From positions 1 through 64,000 of the forward strand of contig CAIOZY010000013.1 in assembly GCA_903862935.1 (NCBI GenBank): a stretch of 64,000 nucleotides of DNA. The letters are read 5' to 3'. The stretch comes from an uncultured Opitutaceae bacterium. Its GTDB lineage: Bacteria > Verrucomicrobiota > Verrucomicrobiia > Opitutales > Opitutaceae. Positions within the stretch are counted from its first letter, which is position 1, and every line of letters begins with the position of its first letter. The position numbers were made by a program, and so were the translations under genes. Positions 26,598 to 36,972 of the stretch are shown piece by piece. The notes below the pieces were generated by a model. The model made no database searches. It saw only the letters and a program-made list of their open reading frames with translations, and was not told the origin of the DNA.

Positions 26598-26682
26598 GGT
26601 GGGACCTAACCACTAGGGAGCTAAACGCCAGCGACCGCAAATACACAATGATGCGGATTCGAAAAAAACGAACGCGAAATAC

Positions 26683-26699
26683 CCCGCATTAGCTGCGGG
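26683..26699 (-). terminator. Weak hairpin downstream of the Q-rich protein gene
   Basis: On the minus strand CCCGCA and TGCGGG pair over a 5-base loop, about 40 bases after the stop of the Q-rich protein gene and about 85 bases before the fba start. A T7 run follows but about 20 bases farther on, so an ordinary intrinsic terminator is doubtful. Confidence 0.25.
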
Positions 26700-26740
26700 T
26701 CAACATCCTCAATGAAAGGGCGATGCGAAAACCTGAAGCC

Positions 26741-27742
26741 TCAGCCCCCCGGGCCCTTGGCGGCCGCCGCGGTTCCGCTGCTCTGAGTCTGTCGGGTGGC
26801 CCGCATCATCTGCATCAGCTGGGCCTGGGCCTGCTGGGCCTGCTGCACCTGCTGGAGGGCCTGGAGCTGGGGCTGGGAGAGGATCCCCTGGGCGTCGGTC
26901 AGGGCCTGGGTTGTGATCGGAGCGGGGGCGTTTTGGTTAAACAGGCTGCGTAGGTTGGCGCCCGTGCTCGCTGCGCCGCTGCCCGCACGTTGGGGCTGGT
27001 CCTGGGCGAGGATCTGCACGAGCTGGTTAGCCTGGGCGTCGGTGAGCGGGGTCGCCGTGTAGCTGAGGGACTGCTCGACCTGATTGACGGTGTTGCGCTG
27101 CGGCATCGTCTGCTCGTACTGCTGGTAGGCGGCGTAGCCGGTGTCGCCCAGGGCGGCCTGGATCTGCTGGTCCACGGCGGCCTGGGCTGCGGCGACGGCC
27201 TGGCCGAAGGCCTGCCGATCGGTCCTCGGGTCCAGGCCCTGGTCGCGGGCCACCTGGACGGCGTCCATCAGCGCCTGCTGCTTTTGGACCAGGAGGTTCT
27301 TGAACTGGTCGAGCTGCTCGGGGGTCAGGGCGGCGCCGGCGGCTCCGCTTGAAAGAGCCTTGAACAACGCCGCGTAGGAGCCGTCGAGCCGCGCCTTGGC
27401 CTGGATCGAGGCCAGGCGCTGGAACTCGGGGTTTCCCATCATCGCCTCGATGCGCCCGCCGAAGCCCCGCCTTCCCTGGGGGCCCGGGGGGCCGCCGTCG
27501 GGGCCTGCCCTGGGATCGGAGCCGTCGCGGGCGGCGGGCCCGGATGCGGCGGCAAGCTGGTCCTGAAGGGCCCAGAGCTTCTTCTGAAGGGCGGCCAGGC
27601 GCTCCTTGAGCTGGGCGGATTCGTCGGCTGCGGCCAGAGCCCGCAGGCGGATGAGCTCCTGGTGCTGCCTCCAGGCGAGCGCGGAGACGGTGGCCAGCAC
27701 GAGCGCCAGCAGGATGACAAGGTAGGTTCGGAAGGACTTCAC
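26741..27742 (-). CDS. Membrane-anchored, glutamine-rich hypothetical protein
   Basis: A 333-residue protein, not recognised. An N-terminal hydrophobic helix (6-23, FRTYLVILLALVLATVSALAW) acts as a signal anchor. A Leu/Glu-rich coiled-coil segment (28-66) and a Gly/Pro/Asp-rich linker (67-100) follow. The rest is helical and Gln/Ala-rich, with spaced motifs LTPEQLDQF and LTDAQANQL that recall the LTxxQ repeats of Spy/CpxP periplasmic chaperones. The C-terminus is a Gln-rich low-complexity helix. It likely faces the periplasm. It starts 75 bases after the topB stop, with a strong hairpin in the gap. Confidence 0.75.
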   Translation of the reverse strand: MKSFRTYLVILLALVLATVSALAWRQHQELIRLRALAAADESAQLKERLAALQKKLWALQDQLAAASGPAARDGSDPRAGPDGGPPGPQGRRGFGGRIEAMMGNPEFQRLASIQAKARLDGSYAALFKALSSGAAGAALTPEQLDQFKNLLVQKQQALMDAVQVARDQGLDPRTDRQAFGQAVAAAQAAVDQQIQAALGDTGYAAYQQYEQTMPQRNTVNQVEQSLSYTATPLTDAQANQLVQILAQDQPQRAGSGAASTGANLRSLFNQNAPAPITTQALTDAQGILSQPQLQALQQVQQAQQAQAQLMQMMRATRQTQSSGTAAAAKGPGG

Positions 27743-27775
27743 GTGGGGGGTCTCGGGGCTAGACGCACGGCCGCC

Positions 27776-27794
27776 CGGGAAGTTTCTCCCCGGC
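27776..27794 (-). other. Strong intergenic hairpin between topB and the Q-rich protein gene
   Basis: On the minus strand CCGGGGAG-AAA-CTTCCCGG forms an 8-base stem (one G-U pair) with a 3-base loop, 23 bases after the topB stop and 34 bases before the next start. No T-run follows. It may act as an RNA-processing, stabilising or attenuating hairpin. Confidence 0.35.
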
Positions 27795-27817
27795 CGGACT
27801 TTCGGGGCGAATGCGCC

Positions 27818-30385
27818 TCAGGTCGCGGCCGGCGGGGGGGTCGCCGGGGGCGCGCTCTTTCGGCCAAAACCGCGGCGCCGCGCGGGCGCGTTCGGGTCTT
27901 TCGGGGGCCGCGGGGCGAATTCGAAGCCGGTCGAGCCGTCTGGCTTGAGCACAAGGAAGGCGCTGAACGGGCGGCGGGTCCGCTGGCTCCAGAACTTGTC
28001 CAGCAGGTCGGTCTTCCCGGTCTCGAGCATCTTCTGGAACTGCTCGCGGGGGATGTCCCGGGCGAGGATCCGCCGGGAGCAGCGGGCGAGGATCTTCTCC
28101 TCGGTGCCTTCGACCATCCGCACGACGTAGCTTTGCGGGGTCTCGTAGATCGAGGCGCCGGCCCCGAACTTTTCGGGGGCGGGTCCCACCGGCTGCAGGC
28201 CCGTGAAGTCGATCTTGACCGCCCCGTTGGCGTCGCGCTGTCCGTCGAAGACAAACTCGATCTTCTTCTCCTCGGGATTGTAGCGAAGGACCGCGCTGTA
28301 GGGTTTCCCGGTCTTGGCGGAGCGGAAGCCGTCCAGGGGGCCGATCTGGCCCTTGGCCAGCAGGTCGCGCACCTCCTCCTCCTGCATCTTGCGGCCGCCG
28401 ATCACCTTGTAGACCATCAGGTCCCCGTCCTGGGACTTGTAGCCCCGGAGGGTCTCCCTGAGGGGCTTGCCGTCGGTCGGCGAAAGGATGTCGGTCACCC
28501 GCGCGGCGGAATCGTCCTCGGTGAAGCCCTTGACCCGCTCGATAATCCCCCGGGTCTGGTCGGCGACCTCCTTCATGAAGGCCGGACGGGTGAACCTGCC
28601 GTGCTCGATCTGGTGGAGCTTGAACTCCCACTCGCCGGTCATGGCCGGGCTGGTGAGGGCCTCGGCCTTCACCGCGGCCAGAAACTGTAGGATCTGCTCG
28701 GCCTTGGCGGTCGGGATCAGTTCCCGCTGCGCCCGCTCCATGTAGCGCTGGTTGATCAGCCCGTCGATCGTGTCGGCCCGCGTCGCGGGGGTTCCCAGGC
28801 CGCGCTCCTTCATCGCCTCGGCCAGCTCCTCGTCCTCGACCAGCTTTCCGGCGCCCTCCATGGCGGACAGCAGCGTCGCCTCCGTGTATCGCGGCGGCGG
28901 CCGTGTGGTCTCGCTGTGCAGGATCGCCTCGAGGGTCGTAGCGGAGGCGATCCCGTTCGAGCCCTTGTCGGCGGCGACCAGGGCGGGCAGCGCCCGGGAG
29001 TCGGGCGAACCGTCCTCGACCGCGGCCTTGCCGTAGACCGACAGCCAGCCGGGGAAGGTGAGGACCTTGCCCTCCGTGCGGAAGACGTGCCCGGAGACGG
29101 TGCTCAGGCGGGTCGTGATGTCGAACTCGGCCGAGGGGAAGAACGCCGCGACAAAGCGCCGGGCGATCATGTCGAAGATCTTCGCCTCCATGTCCTCGAG
29201 GTGCTTGGCCTCGACGGGATTGGGAATGATCGCGAAGTGGTCGGAGATCTGCTCGTTGTTGAAGATCCTCTTGTTCGGGCGCACCCAGCCGCCCTCGAGC
29301 ACGGTTCGCGCATGGGCAGCCAGGTCCCCGCCGAGGGTCTCGAGGGTCTGCCGCACGGTCGGGATGTAGTCCTCCGGCAGGGCCCGGGAGTCGGTGCGGG
29401 GGTAGGTGATCAGCTTGTGGCGCTCGTAGAGGGCCTGGGCGATCTGCAGGGTCCGCCGCGCCGACAGTCCGAAGCGGTTGTTCGCCTCACGTTGGAGGGA
29501 GGTCAGGTCGTAGAGGCGGGGGGAGGCCTGGGTGCTTGCCTTTTTCTCCTCGGTCACGGCCGCGGCGGGCTGGCCCGAGCAGGCGGAAACGACCGCCTCG
29601 GCGAGGGCCTTGTCCCAGATCCGGTCCACCCGGTCGTGCTCGTCGCCCTCGGCCCTCTTGAAGGCCGGGCGCTGGTAGATCCCCTCGTACTGGCCCTGGG
29701 TCACCCCGAAGTTCGCGGTGACCTGCCAGTAGGCGCGGGGCTTGAAGTTGCGAATCTCCAGCTCCCGCGCGTACACGATCGCCAGGGTGGGGGTCTGCAC
29801 CCGGCCCACGGAGGCGACGTTGCCGGCCCTCGAGCCGAACATGCGTTTGGTCAGGGCCCGGGTTCCGTTGATCCCGATCAGCCAGTCGCTCTCGCTGCGG
29901 CACCGCGCCGCGTCCGCCAGGCCCGCCATCTGGGAGCCCTCGCGCAGGTGCAGGAACGCCTCGCGGATGCCCCCGGATGTCATGGTCTGCATCCAGGCCC
30001 GCTTGACCGGCAGCTTGCACTTGGTCGCCTGGACCAGGTAGGCGAAGATCAGCTCCCCCTCGCGCCCCGCGTCGCAGGCGTTGATGACCAGCTCGATGTC
30101 CTTTCGGGCGAGGAGCTTCTTGACGTGGTCGAAGCGCTCCTTCGAGTCGGCGATCGGCTTCACCTCGAACTTCTCCGGAATGATCGGGAGGGTCTCCAGG
30201 CGCCAGAACCCGTACTTCTTCTTGTCGATGTCCTCGGGCATCTGCAGCTCCACCAGGTGCCCGACGGCCGAGGAGATGACGTACTCGTCGTTCTCGAAAT
30301 GGTCGCCCTTCTTGGGCACTTTGCCGAGCGCGCGCGCAAGATCGGCGGCCACGGACGGCTTCTCGGCAATGATCAGGGACTTCAT
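27818..30385 (-). CDS. topB: DNA topoisomerase III (type IA)
   Basis: A type IA topoisomerase that relaxes or decatenates DNA by passing strands through a single-strand break. The Toprim domain has IIAEKPS (Glu8) and DAGREGE (105-111). The active-site Tyr328 lies in LITYPRTDSRAL. VASVGRVQTPTLAIV is the TopB-typical gate segment. Core domains end near 620. The C-terminal 230 residues carry degenerate repeats (PFSAFLVL and similar) of the Toprim C-terminal-repeat type without zinc-finger cysteines. The final tail is basic and Pro-rich. The length of 855 aa is within range for plasmid/chromosomal TopB homologues. Confidence 0.93.
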   Translation of the reverse strand: MKSLIIAEKPSVAADLARALGKVPKKGDHFENDEYVISSAVGHLVELQMPEDIDKKKYGFWRLETLPIIPEKFEVKPIADSKERFDHVKKLLARKDIELVINACDAGREGELIFAYLVQATKCKLPVKRAWMQTMTSGGIREAFLHLREGSQMAGLADAARCRSESDWLIGINGTRALTKRMFGSRAGNVASVGRVQTPTLAIVYARELEIRNFKPRAYWQVTANFGVTQGQYEGIYQRPAFKRAEGDEHDRVDRIWDKALAEAVVSACSGQPAAAVTEEKKASTQASPRLYDLTSLQREANNRFGLSARRTLQIAQALYERHKLITYPRTDSRALPEDYIPTVRQTLETLGGDLAAHARTVLEGGWVRPNKRIFNNEQISDHFAIIPNPVEAKHLEDMEAKIFDMIARRFVAAFFPSAEFDITTRLSTVSGHVFRTEGKVLTFPGWLSVYGKAAVEDGSPDSRALPALVAADKGSNGIASATTLEAILHSETTRPPPRYTEATLLSAMEGAGKLVEDEELAEAMKERGLGTPATRADTIDGLINQRYMERAQRELIPTAKAEQILQFLAAVKAEALTSPAMTGEWEFKLHQIEHGRFTRPAFMKEVADQTRGIIERVKGFTEDDSAARVTDILSPTDGKPLRETLRGYKSQDGDLMVYKVIGGRKMQEEEVRDLLAKGQIGPLDGFRSAKTGKPYSAVLRYNPEEKKIEFVFDGQRDANGAVKIDFTGLQPVGPAPEKFGAGASIYETPQSYVVRMVEGTEEKILARCSRRILARDIPREQFQKMLETGKTDLLDKFWSQRTRRPFSAFLVLKPDGSTGFEFAPRPPKDPNAPARRRGFGRKSAPPATPPPAAT

Positions 30386-30435
30386 CGGGAACGGGAGCGG
30401 TTAGGGCCCGCCGCGGCTTAGCGCAAGCACTACTT

Positions 30436-31533
30436 TTACTTACCCGGCGCGGAAAGCTTTGGGGTCTTCGCGAGTGCCGCGTCGAGACTGCGCAGCAGTT
30501 CGGCGATCGTTTGGTCGGTCTCGTCACCCATGTTTGAGATGCGGAAAGTCTTCCCCTTGAGCTTGCCGTAGCCCCCGTCGATCACCAGGTGGTGCTCGGC
30601 CTTGAGGGTCTTGTTGAAGGCCGGCAGGTCGATGTTGAGGGTGTTCGCAAAGCAATTGAGGCTGACCGAGCCGAAGCCCTCCCGGGGGAACAGCGCGAAG
30701 CCGTGCCCCAGGCCCCAGTCGCGCACGGCCTTGTTGAGCCGCGCGTGGCGGGCGTACCGGGCGGCCGTCCCCTCGGCCCGGATGTCCTCCAGTTTCGAGC
30801 GCAGGGCGTAGAACAGGGGGATCACGGGGGTGCTCGGGGTCATGCTCGCCTCGTGGTTTTTCTGGAACTCGAGGAAGTCAAAGTAGTAGCCGCGACCCTC
30901 GACCTGGGCCGCCCGCTCGAGGGCCCGCTTCGACACCGAGAGCAGGGACAGGCCCGGGGGCAGCGCGAGCGCCTTCTGGGAGCCGGTGATCATGACGTCG
31001 ATGCCGAGCTGATCCTTGGGAATCGGCATCGCGCTGAAGGAGCTGACCGTGTCCACGATCGAGATGACCTCGGGAAACTCGCGGATGACCGCCATGACGG
31101 CCGCCAGGTCGCTCATGCACCCGCAGGAGGTCTCGTTGTGGATCACCGTGACGGCGTCGTAGGAGCCGGTTGACAGCTCCTTGCGCAGCGCCTCCGGGTC
31201 GACCGGCTGCCCCCATTCGAAGCGCAGGCCCTGGGCCGGCCGGCCGCACCGGGTCGCCACGTCGAGCCACTTGTCGGAGAAGGCCCCGTTCATGCAGTTC
31301 AGGACCTTGCGGCGGACGACGTTTCGCACCGCCCCCTCCATCGAGCCCCAGGCGCTCGAGGTCGACAGATAGACCGGGTCGCGGGTGCCGAACAGCGCCT
31401 GCAACTCGGGCTGGATCGCTTGGTACAGCGCCACAAAATCGGTGCTGCGGTGGCCGATCATCGGTTGCGCCATGGCGCGCAGGGTCTTCTCCGAGACGGC
31501 AATGGGACCGGGAATGAACAGTTTATAGCTCAT
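30436..31533 (-). CDS. Class V aminotransferase (alanine-glyoxylate/serine-pyruvate family)
   Basis: A PLP-dependent fold-type I aminotransferase, 365 residues from the ATG used ([21 protein letters not shown]). The PLP Lys is Lys187 in [12 protein letters not shown]. Asp161 in [12 protein letters not shown] and the stretch HNETSCG match the alanine-glyoxylate/serine-pyruvate subgroup. The substrate is uncertain: serine, alanine or phosphoserine with glyoxylate or oxoglutarate are all possible. It is divergent from lpxK. Upstream codons in the same frame run antisense to lpxK and are not used. Confidence 0.9.
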   Translation of the reverse strand: MSYKLFIPGPIAVSEKTLRAMAQPMIGHRSTDFVALYQAIQPELQALFGTRDPVYLSTSSAWGSMEGAVRNVVRRKVLNCMNGAFSDKWLDVATRCGRPAQGLRFEWGQPVDPEALRKELSTGSYDAVTVIHNETSCGCMSDLAAVMAVIREFPEVISIVDTVSSFSAMPIPKDQLGIDVMITGSQKALALPPGLSLLSVSKRALERAAQVEGRGYYFDFLEFQKNHEASMTPSTPVIPLFYALRSKLEDIRAEGTAARYARHARLNKAVRDWGLGHGFALFPREGFGSVSLNCFANTLNIDLPAFNKTLKAEHHLVIDGGYGKLKGKTFRISNMGDETDQTIAELLRSLDAALAKTPKLSAPGK

Positions 31534-31617
31534 GACAAGAGTTGGAAAACAGTTTACGAGGGAGCGCGCGTCAATCTTCATATCAGACTCCCCCGCGCCG
31601 CATTCACCCCCTCCCCC

Positions 31618-32823
31618 TTGTCCTGGCTTAAGAAAAAGTTCCAAGCCTTTGAGCTGTACACGGTCGACGTCGTGCTCGGACGCAGGGCTGACACCGGGGC
31701 CGCGGTGTACGGGGCCTTTCTGCACACGCTGTCGTGGGGCTTCAACGGGATCGTCCAGCTCCGGCTCTGGCTGTACCGCCACAGGATCCTCCACGACCAG
31801 CCGCTTGGCTGCCTGGTCGTCGTCGTCGGCAACCTCACGGTCGGCGGCACCGGCAAGACGCCGGTGGTGGAGAAGTTCGCCCGGGCCCTCAGGGACCGCG
31901 GCCGCAAGGTCGCCATCCTCAGCCGCGGCTACAAGAGCAAGGCGCCTCCCCTGTGGAAGAAGTGGTGGTACGCGCTGTCCCACACCGACGAGCCGCCGCC
32001 GCGGATCGTCAGCGACGGGCAAAACGTGCTGCTCGACAGCGAGCAGGCCGGGGACGAGCCCTACATGCTCGCCCGGAACCTTCCCGGGGTCGTCGTCTTG
32101 GTGGACAAAAACCGGGTCAAGGCGGGCGCCTACGCGATCAAGCGCTTCGGCTGTGACACGCTCGTGCTGGACGACGGCTTCCAGTACCTGCCGCTCAAGG
32201 GCAGGCTCAACCTGCTGCTGGTCGACAAGACCAACCCCTTCGGAAACGGGCGGCTCCTGCCGCGGGGGATCTTGCGCGAGCCGGTGAAGCACATCCGGCG
32301 GGCCAGCTATGTGTTCCTGACCAAGTCCGACGGCCAGCGCGACGCGGAGTTGGAGGCGCTGATCTCCAGACAGAACCCCCAGGCCGACATTATCGAGTGC
32401 GCGCACCGGCCAAAGTACCTGCAGCGCTGCGGGGCCGAGCGGGAGGGCCAGGGCAGGGAGCCGCTGAGCTGGCTGAAGGGGCGGCGGGTCGCCGCCTTCA
32501 GCGGGATCGCCACCCCGGAGAGTTTCGAGAAGTTCCTGCGGGACCTGGGGGCGCTGGTCATGGGGCGCGAGCGCTTCCTCGACCACTACCGCTACAGCGC
32601 CGCCGACGTGGCGGAACTTCTGGCCTGGGCGGAGCGCGAGGGCGCCGAGTGCCTGGTGACGACCGAGAAGGACGCCGTGAGGCTGCCGCCCCTGAAGGAC
32701 GCCCGGATCCCGGTGTACTACCTGAGGCTGGAGATCGAGATCATCCGGGGCGCCGCCGACTTCGACGAGGCCGTCGGCCGGATCTGCTTCCCCCAGGACG
32801 GCCGGCTGGGCGAGGGACTCTGA
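31618..32823 (+). CDS. lpxK: Tetraacyldisaccharide 4'-kinase (LpxK)
   Basis: LpxK phosphorylates the lipid A precursor at the 4' position at the inner membrane. The Walker A loop reads [11 protein letters not shown] and the following segment [20 protein letters not shown] is the lipid/metal-binding signature, and [11 protein letters not shown] lies near the end. A hydrophobic N-terminal helix follows the start. No ATG fits: the TTG used gives 401 residues beginning [10 protein letters not shown], with no clear ribosome-binding site, so the start is uncertain by a few codons. It is divergent from the aminotransferase. Confidence 0.9.
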   Translation: MSWLKKKFQAFELYTVDVVLGRRADTGAAVYGAFLHTLSWGFNGIVQLRLWLYRHRILHDQPLGCLVVVVGNLTVGGTGKTPVVEKFARALRDRGRKVAILSRGYKSKAPPLWKKWWYALSHTDEPPPRIVSDGQNVLLDSEQAGDEPYMLARNLPGVVVLVDKNRVKAGAYAIKRFGCDTLVLDDGFQYLPLKGRLNLLLVDKTNPFGNGRLLPRGILREPVKHIRRASYVFLTKSDGQRDAELEALISRQNPQADIIECAHRPKYLQRCGAEREGQGREPLSWLKGRRVAAFSGIATPESFEKFLRDLGALVMGRERFLDHYRYSAADVAELLAWAEREGAECLVTTEKDAVRLPPLKDARIPVYYLRLEIEIIRGAADFDEAVGRICFPQDGRLGEGL

Positions 32824-32888
32824 CGGGGCGGGCCGGGCGCCCGAATCTGCAAGGTTGAAAACGGGCGCGATTTGGGAAGGATGGGCCC

Positions 32889-34013
32889 ATGATTATCGAC
32901 ACCCGCTACAACCGGTTGGCCGATGTGCTCGTCGGTTTCTCCACGGAGCTTAAGAAGGGCGAGCGAGTCCTCATCGACGCCTTCGACGTGCCGGACGCGA
33001 TCGTGATCGCGCTAATCCGCGCCGCCCGGGCGCGCGGCGCCTTGCCCTACGTGCAGATCAACCGCGCGCGGGTGAGCCGCGAGCTGTCGCTGGGCGCCGA
33101 GGAGGCGCAGTATTCGACCCTGGCGGGCTTCGAACTCGACCGGATGAAGGCGATGGACGCCTACATCGCGCTGCGCGGCTCGGAGAACATCTTCGAGGCC
33201 TCGGACGTTCCCGCCTCCAAGGTCCAGCTCGTGAGCCGGCTGATGAAGCCGGTCCTCGACCACCGGGTCGGCAAGACCAAGTGGGTGGTGCTGCGCTGGC
33301 CGACGAGCGCCATGGCCCAGCAGGCCGCCCTCAGCACGGAGGCCTTCGAGGACTTCTTCTTCCGGGTGTGCACCCTGGACTACGGCCGGATGGCCCCGGG
33401 GATGAAGGCCCTGGCAGGGCTCATGGCGCGCACGGACCGCGTGCACATCAAGGGGCCGGGCACCGACCTGACCTTCTCGATCAAGGGGATCGGGGCCAAG
33501 GAGTGCGGCGGGCTGCGCAACATCCCCGACGGCGAGGTCTTCTCCTGCCCGGTGAAGGATTCGGTCGAGGGGGTGCTCCAGTACAATGCCCCGACTGTCT
33601 ACCTGGGATCGTCCTTCGACAACATCCGGCTGGTCTTCAAGCGGGGCCGCGTGGTCGAGGCCACCTCGAGCAACACGAAGCGCCTGAACCAGATTCTGGA
33701 CAGCGACGCGGGGGCGCGCTACGTCGGCGAGTTCGCGCTCGGGTTCAACCCCCACATCCTCGAGCCGATGCGGGACATCCTCTTTGACGAGAAGATCGCC
33801 GGCTCGTTCCACTTCACGCCCGGCCAGGCCTACGGGGACTGCGGCAATGGGAACCGCTCCCAGATCCACTGGGACATGGTGTGCATCCAGCGCCCGGAGT
33901 ACGGCGGCGGCGAGATCTGGTTCGACGGGAAGCTTATCCGCAAGAACGGCCTGTTTGTCCCGGCCTCCCTGCGCAAGCTCAACCCCGAGTACCTGCTGGG
34001 CAAGGGCCGCTAG
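32889..34013 (+). CDS. M29-family metallo-aminopeptidase
   Basis: A cytosolic dimetal aminopeptidase of the AmpS/aminopeptidase T group, 374 residues. The metal ligands can be read in order: Glu in [10 protein letters not shown], Glu in [10 protein letters not shown], His in [16 protein letters not shown], and His/Asp in SQIHWDMV. The ATG used has GGAAGG about 10 bases upstream. The M29 family releases N-terminal residues with broad specificity. It precedes an adenosine deaminase-like gene with a 44-base gap, with no functional link obvious. Confidence 0.92.
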   Translation: MIIDTRYNRLADVLVGFSTELKKGERVLIDAFDVPDAIVIALIRAARARGALPYVQINRARVSRELSLGAEEAQYSTLAGFELDRMKAMDAYIALRGSENIFEASDVPASKVQLVSRLMKPVLDHRVGKTKWVVLRWPTSAMAQQAALSTEAFEDFFFRVCTLDYGRMAPGMKALAGLMARTDRVHIKGPGTDLTFSIKGIGAKECGGLRNIPDGEVFSCPVKDSVEGVLQYNAPTVYLGSSFDNIRLVFKRGRVVEATSSNTKRLNQILDSDAGARYVGEFALGFNPHILEPMRDILFDEKIAGSFHFTPGQAYGDCGNGNRSQIHWDMVCIQRPEYGGGEIWFDGKLIRKNGLFVPASLRKLNPEYLLGKGR

Positions 34014-34057
34014 GAGCCGAGCCGGGACGAGCAACCGGGCTTAGAGCCCGCATCGCC

Positions 34058-35056
34058 ATGCCGACCGACAACGCGACCGCCGCCTTCGTGCAGTCCCTGC
34101 CGAAGACCGAGACCCACCTGCACGTCGAGGGGGCCCTGCCGTACGAGCTGCTGACGGCCTGGCAGCCGGCGCGCTACCCCCTGGACCCCCCGTTTCGCCG
34201 GAGGGGCTACCGCTACACCACGTTCCCGCAGTTTGAGAAGATCCTCCTCGACCACGCCCTGCCGTGGTTCACCACGGCGGAGCGCTACCACGAGGCGGCC
34301 GCCGTGATGTTTAGGCAGCACCTCGCGCAGAACGTGCGCTACGTCGAGACGAGTTTCCACCTGCCCGTCTGCCAGTTCATCGGGGTGCCCGGCCCGGAGA
34401 TCGTCGCTGCGATCCGGTCGGCCGCGCCGCCGGGCCTCGAGGTGCGGGTCTTCACGGGCATGCCGCGCGACGCCTATGCGGGGCCGCTCAAGGCCGTGAT
34501 CGACGACCTGGAGAACTGGGAGGGTCTGGCTGGGGTCGACCTGCACGGCTTCGAGGCGATGCCGACCGAGCCGTGGACGGCGCCTGTGTGGCGGCGGCTG
34601 CGAGCCGCCGGGAAGATCACCAAGTGCCATGCCGGGGAGTTCGGGGGGGCGGAGCGGGTGCGGGAGGCGATCGAGACCCTCGGGGTCACCCGGATCCAGC
34701 ACGGGGTCCGCGCGCTGGAGGACCCGCCTACCGTGGAGCTGGCCCGGGAGCGGGGCGTGACCTTCGACATCTGCCCGATCAGCAACGTCGGGCTCGGGGT
34801 CGTCTCCTCGATCCGCGAGCACCCGATCCGGCGCCTTCGCGACGCCGGGATCCGCTGCACGGTCTCGACTGACGATCCGCTGTGCTTCGGCAACCGCCTG
34901 AGTGACGAGTACGCCGCTCTTGCGCAGGAGGCCGGGTTTTCCTGGGCGGAGCTTGCGGCACTGGCCCGTTCCGGCTGGGAGGTGGCGGATGTGCCCAGGG
35001 AGGCGCGGGAAGCGATGATCTCCGAGATAACCCGGCTGTCGGCCGGGGCGGCCTGA
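34058..35056 (+). CDS. Adenosine/adenine deaminase-family protein
   Basis: A zinc TIM-barrel deaminase of purine salvage, 332 residues. Zinc ligands: HLH (His20, His22) in [12 protein letters not shown], the His and catalytic Glu in KCHAGEFGG, and the Asp in [20 protein letters not shown] and CPISNVGLG are typical of the family. It could deaminate adenosine, adenine or a modified nucleoside; the sequence alone does not decide. The ATG at 34058 is chosen because the conserved core starts about 12 residues later. Confidence 0.87.
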   Translation: MPTDNATAAFVQSLPKTETHLHVEGALPYELLTAWQPARYPLDPPFRRRGYRYTTFPQFEKILLDHALPWFTTAERYHEAAAVMFRQHLAQNVRYVETSFHLPVCQFIGVPGPEIVAAIRSAAPPGLEVRVFTGMPRDAYAGPLKAVIDDLENWEGLAGVDLHGFEAMPTEPWTAPVWRRLRAAGKITKCHAGEFGGAERVREAIETLGVTRIQHGVRALEDPPTVELARERGVTFDICPISNVGLGVVSSIREHPIRRLRDAGIRCTVSTDDPLCFGNRLSDEYAALAQEAGFSWAELAALARSGWEVADVPREAREAMISEITRLSAGAA

Positions 35057-35064
35057 CCCCGGCT

Positions 35065-36069
35065 ATGTCGGAGCCGGAGCCTATGATCCACACCGTTGCG
35101 GCCGGGGCCCGCCGCGCGCGGGCCGACAAGGTCCTCGCCGCTGCGTTCCCGCAGTTCAGCCGCTCGGCGATCCAGCGGGCCTTCGCCGCAGGGCTGGTGA
35201 GCCAGGACGGGCAGCCGATCTCCCAGACGGCGCTGATCGGCGCCGGCGCGCAGGTCCATTTCCGCCTGCCCGCGGCTGCCCCCTCGGAGCTCGAGCCCCG
35301 GGCGATCCCGCTGGAGATCCTCTTCGAGGACGAGCACCTGCTCGCGCTCAACAAGCCGGCCGGGCTCGTGGTCCACCCCGGCGCGGGAACCCGGGGCGAC
35401 ACCCTGGTCCACGCCCTGCTCGCCCATTGTGCCGGCCAGTTGAGCGGGGTGGGCGGGGTGGAGCGCCCGGGCATCGTCCACCGGCTCGACCGGGAGACCT
35501 CCGGGGTGATCCTCGTCGCCAAGACCGATCCGGCCCACCGGGGCCTGACCGAGCAGTTTGCCGCCCGGACGGTGCAGAAGGAGTACCTGGCGCTTGTTTC
35601 CGGGGTTCCGCCTGCCGCCGAGGGCAGCATCAGGGAGCCGATCGGCCGCAACCCCAGGGCACGCCACAAGATGGCGGTCGTGGCGACGGGCCGCGGGGGC
35701 CGCGTGGCCCACACGGACTGGGCGGTGGTCGAGCGCTTCGGAGAAGTGGGGGCGCTGCTGCGCTGTGCGATCCACACCGGCAGGACCCACCAGATCCGCG
35801 TCCACCTCAAGTCGGTCGGGCTCGGGCTGATGGGCGACACGGTCTACGGATACCGGCCCGACCCGCGGATGCCGGCCGAACCGCCGCGGGTGATGCTGCA
35901 CGCCGAACGGATCGTAGTGCGGCACCCGGTGACCGGCCGGACGCTCGACCTGAAGGCTCCGATTCCGGCGGACTTTAACGCACTGGTGGCGGCCCTCAGG
36001 CGGGCCGCGAAGATCGCTCAGGCCGGGAGGCCCGCGGCCTCGGCCGCCAGACCCCAGCGCAGATTGTAG
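35065..36069 (+). CDS. RluA/RluD-family RNA pseudouridine synthase
   Basis: Isomerises uridine to pseudouridine, most likely in 23S rRNA. An N-terminal S4-like RNA-binding domain (about 15-75) precedes the catalytic domain. The catalytic Asp142 is in the motif HRLDRETSG, followed by FAARTVQKEYLALV and the later HTGRTHQIRVHL. It resembles RluD most, but the target sites cannot be told from sequence. The last 17 codons overlap the 3' end of the ppx/gppA gene on the other strand, and the tail is basic and Ala-rich. Confidence 0.92.
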   Translation: MSEPEPMIHTVAAGARRARADKVLAAAFPQFSRSAIQRAFAAGLVSQDGQPISQTALIGAGAQVHFRLPAAAPSELEPRAIPLEILFEDEHLLALNKPAGLVVHPGAGTRGDTLVHALLAHCAGQLSGVGGVERPGIVHRLDRETSGVILVAKTDPAHRGLTEQFAARTVQKEYLALVSGVPPAAEGSIREPIGRNPRARHKMAVVATGRGGRVAHTDWAVVERFGEVGALLRCAIHTGRTHQIRVHLKSVGLGLMGDTVYGYRPDPRMPAEPPRVMLHAERIVVRHPVTGRTLDLKAPIPADFNALVAALRRAAKIAQAGRPAASAARPQRRL

Positions 36070-36950
36070 AGGGAGTGCTGGAAGGCGTCGAACCCGCCGA
36101 TCTCGGCCACGGCGATCAGGGTCGCCAGGGCCGCCGGGAAGACGTCGGCCCGCTCGGGCGGCAGCCCGGGAACCCGCCGGCGCTCGCCAAGGGGCATCGC
36201 CCCGATCCGGGCGAGCGTTTCCCGCAGATGGGCCACGGTGATCCGGGGGTCGGTCTGCTCAAGGGGCTGGTCGGCGCGGGCCGCGAGGACACTGCGCACC
36301 GAGGTCAGGGTCCCGCCGGTTCCGACGGCGGCCTCCGATGCAGACAGCGAAAGGCCGGCGCCGGCAACCGCGGTGCGCACGTGCGCGGCGATCGCCGCGG
36401 CGGCGCCGGGCTCGAAGGGCAGCGCCGGGTCGGCGACGTAGCGCTCGGTCAGGCGCACGCACCCCAGCGGCAGGCTCACGGCTGCCGCGATCGCCCGCTC
36501 CCGGAAAACCAGGCACTCGAGGCTTCCGCCCCCCAGGTCGAAGACGCAGAAGTTGCCCAGGCCGGCCAGCAGCGGGTCGCACAGGAGCCCGCGGCCAATC
36601 AGGTTCGCCTCCTCCTGGCCGGAGAGGATCCGCACCGTCAGGCCGGTGGCCGCCCGGACCGCTTCGCAGAAGTCGGCCCCGTTGGCGGCGTCCCGAACGG
36701 CGCTTGTGGCGACGACGACCGTGCTGCTTGGCGAGAAGGCCGAGGCATCCTCGAACAGCTCGCGGACGGCGGCGACGCCGCGCGCCATGGGCTCGGGGCG
36801 AAGCCGGGGCGACTCCCCGCCGATTCCGGCGCTGATCCTGGCCTCGATGGTGCGGAGCTTCCGGGCGACCAGGCGGCCGCCGGGTCCGGGCGCGGCAACC
36901 AGGACCTTGATTGAGTTGCTGCCGATGTCGATGACGGCGACGCAGTCCAT
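36018..36950 (-). CDS. Ppx/GppA exopolyphosphatase-family protein
   Basis: An ASKHA-fold phosphatase acting on polyphosphate and/or pppGpp. The 310 residues contain only the N-terminal core (PHOSPHATE 1 IDIGSNSIKVLV, TSAVRDAANG, ILSGQEEANLIGRG, and PHOSPHATE 2 VFDLGGGSLEC). The C-terminal HD-like domain of E. coli Ppx is absent, as in many short family members. The ATG at 36950 is used. Its 3' end overlaps the rluD-type gene for 52 bases in convergent orientation. It follows rsmI by 22 bases. Confidence 0.9.
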   Translation of the reverse strand: MDCVAVIDIGSNSIKVLVAAPGPGGRLVARKLRTIEARISAGIGGESPRLRPEPMARGVAAVRELFEDASAFSPSSTVVVATSAVRDAANGADFCEAVRAATGLTVRILSGQEEANLIGRGLLCDPLLAGLGNFCVFDLGGGSLECLVFRERAIAAAVSLPLGCVRLTERYVADPALPFEPGAAAAIAAHVRTAVAGAGLSLSASEAAVGTGGTLTSVRSVLAARADQPLEQTDPRITVAHLRETLARIGAMPLGERRRVPGLPPERADVFPAALATLIAVAEIGGFDAFQHSLYNLRWGLAAEAAGLPA

Positions 36951-36972
36951 GGGAGCTTGGGAGAGGGGACTC

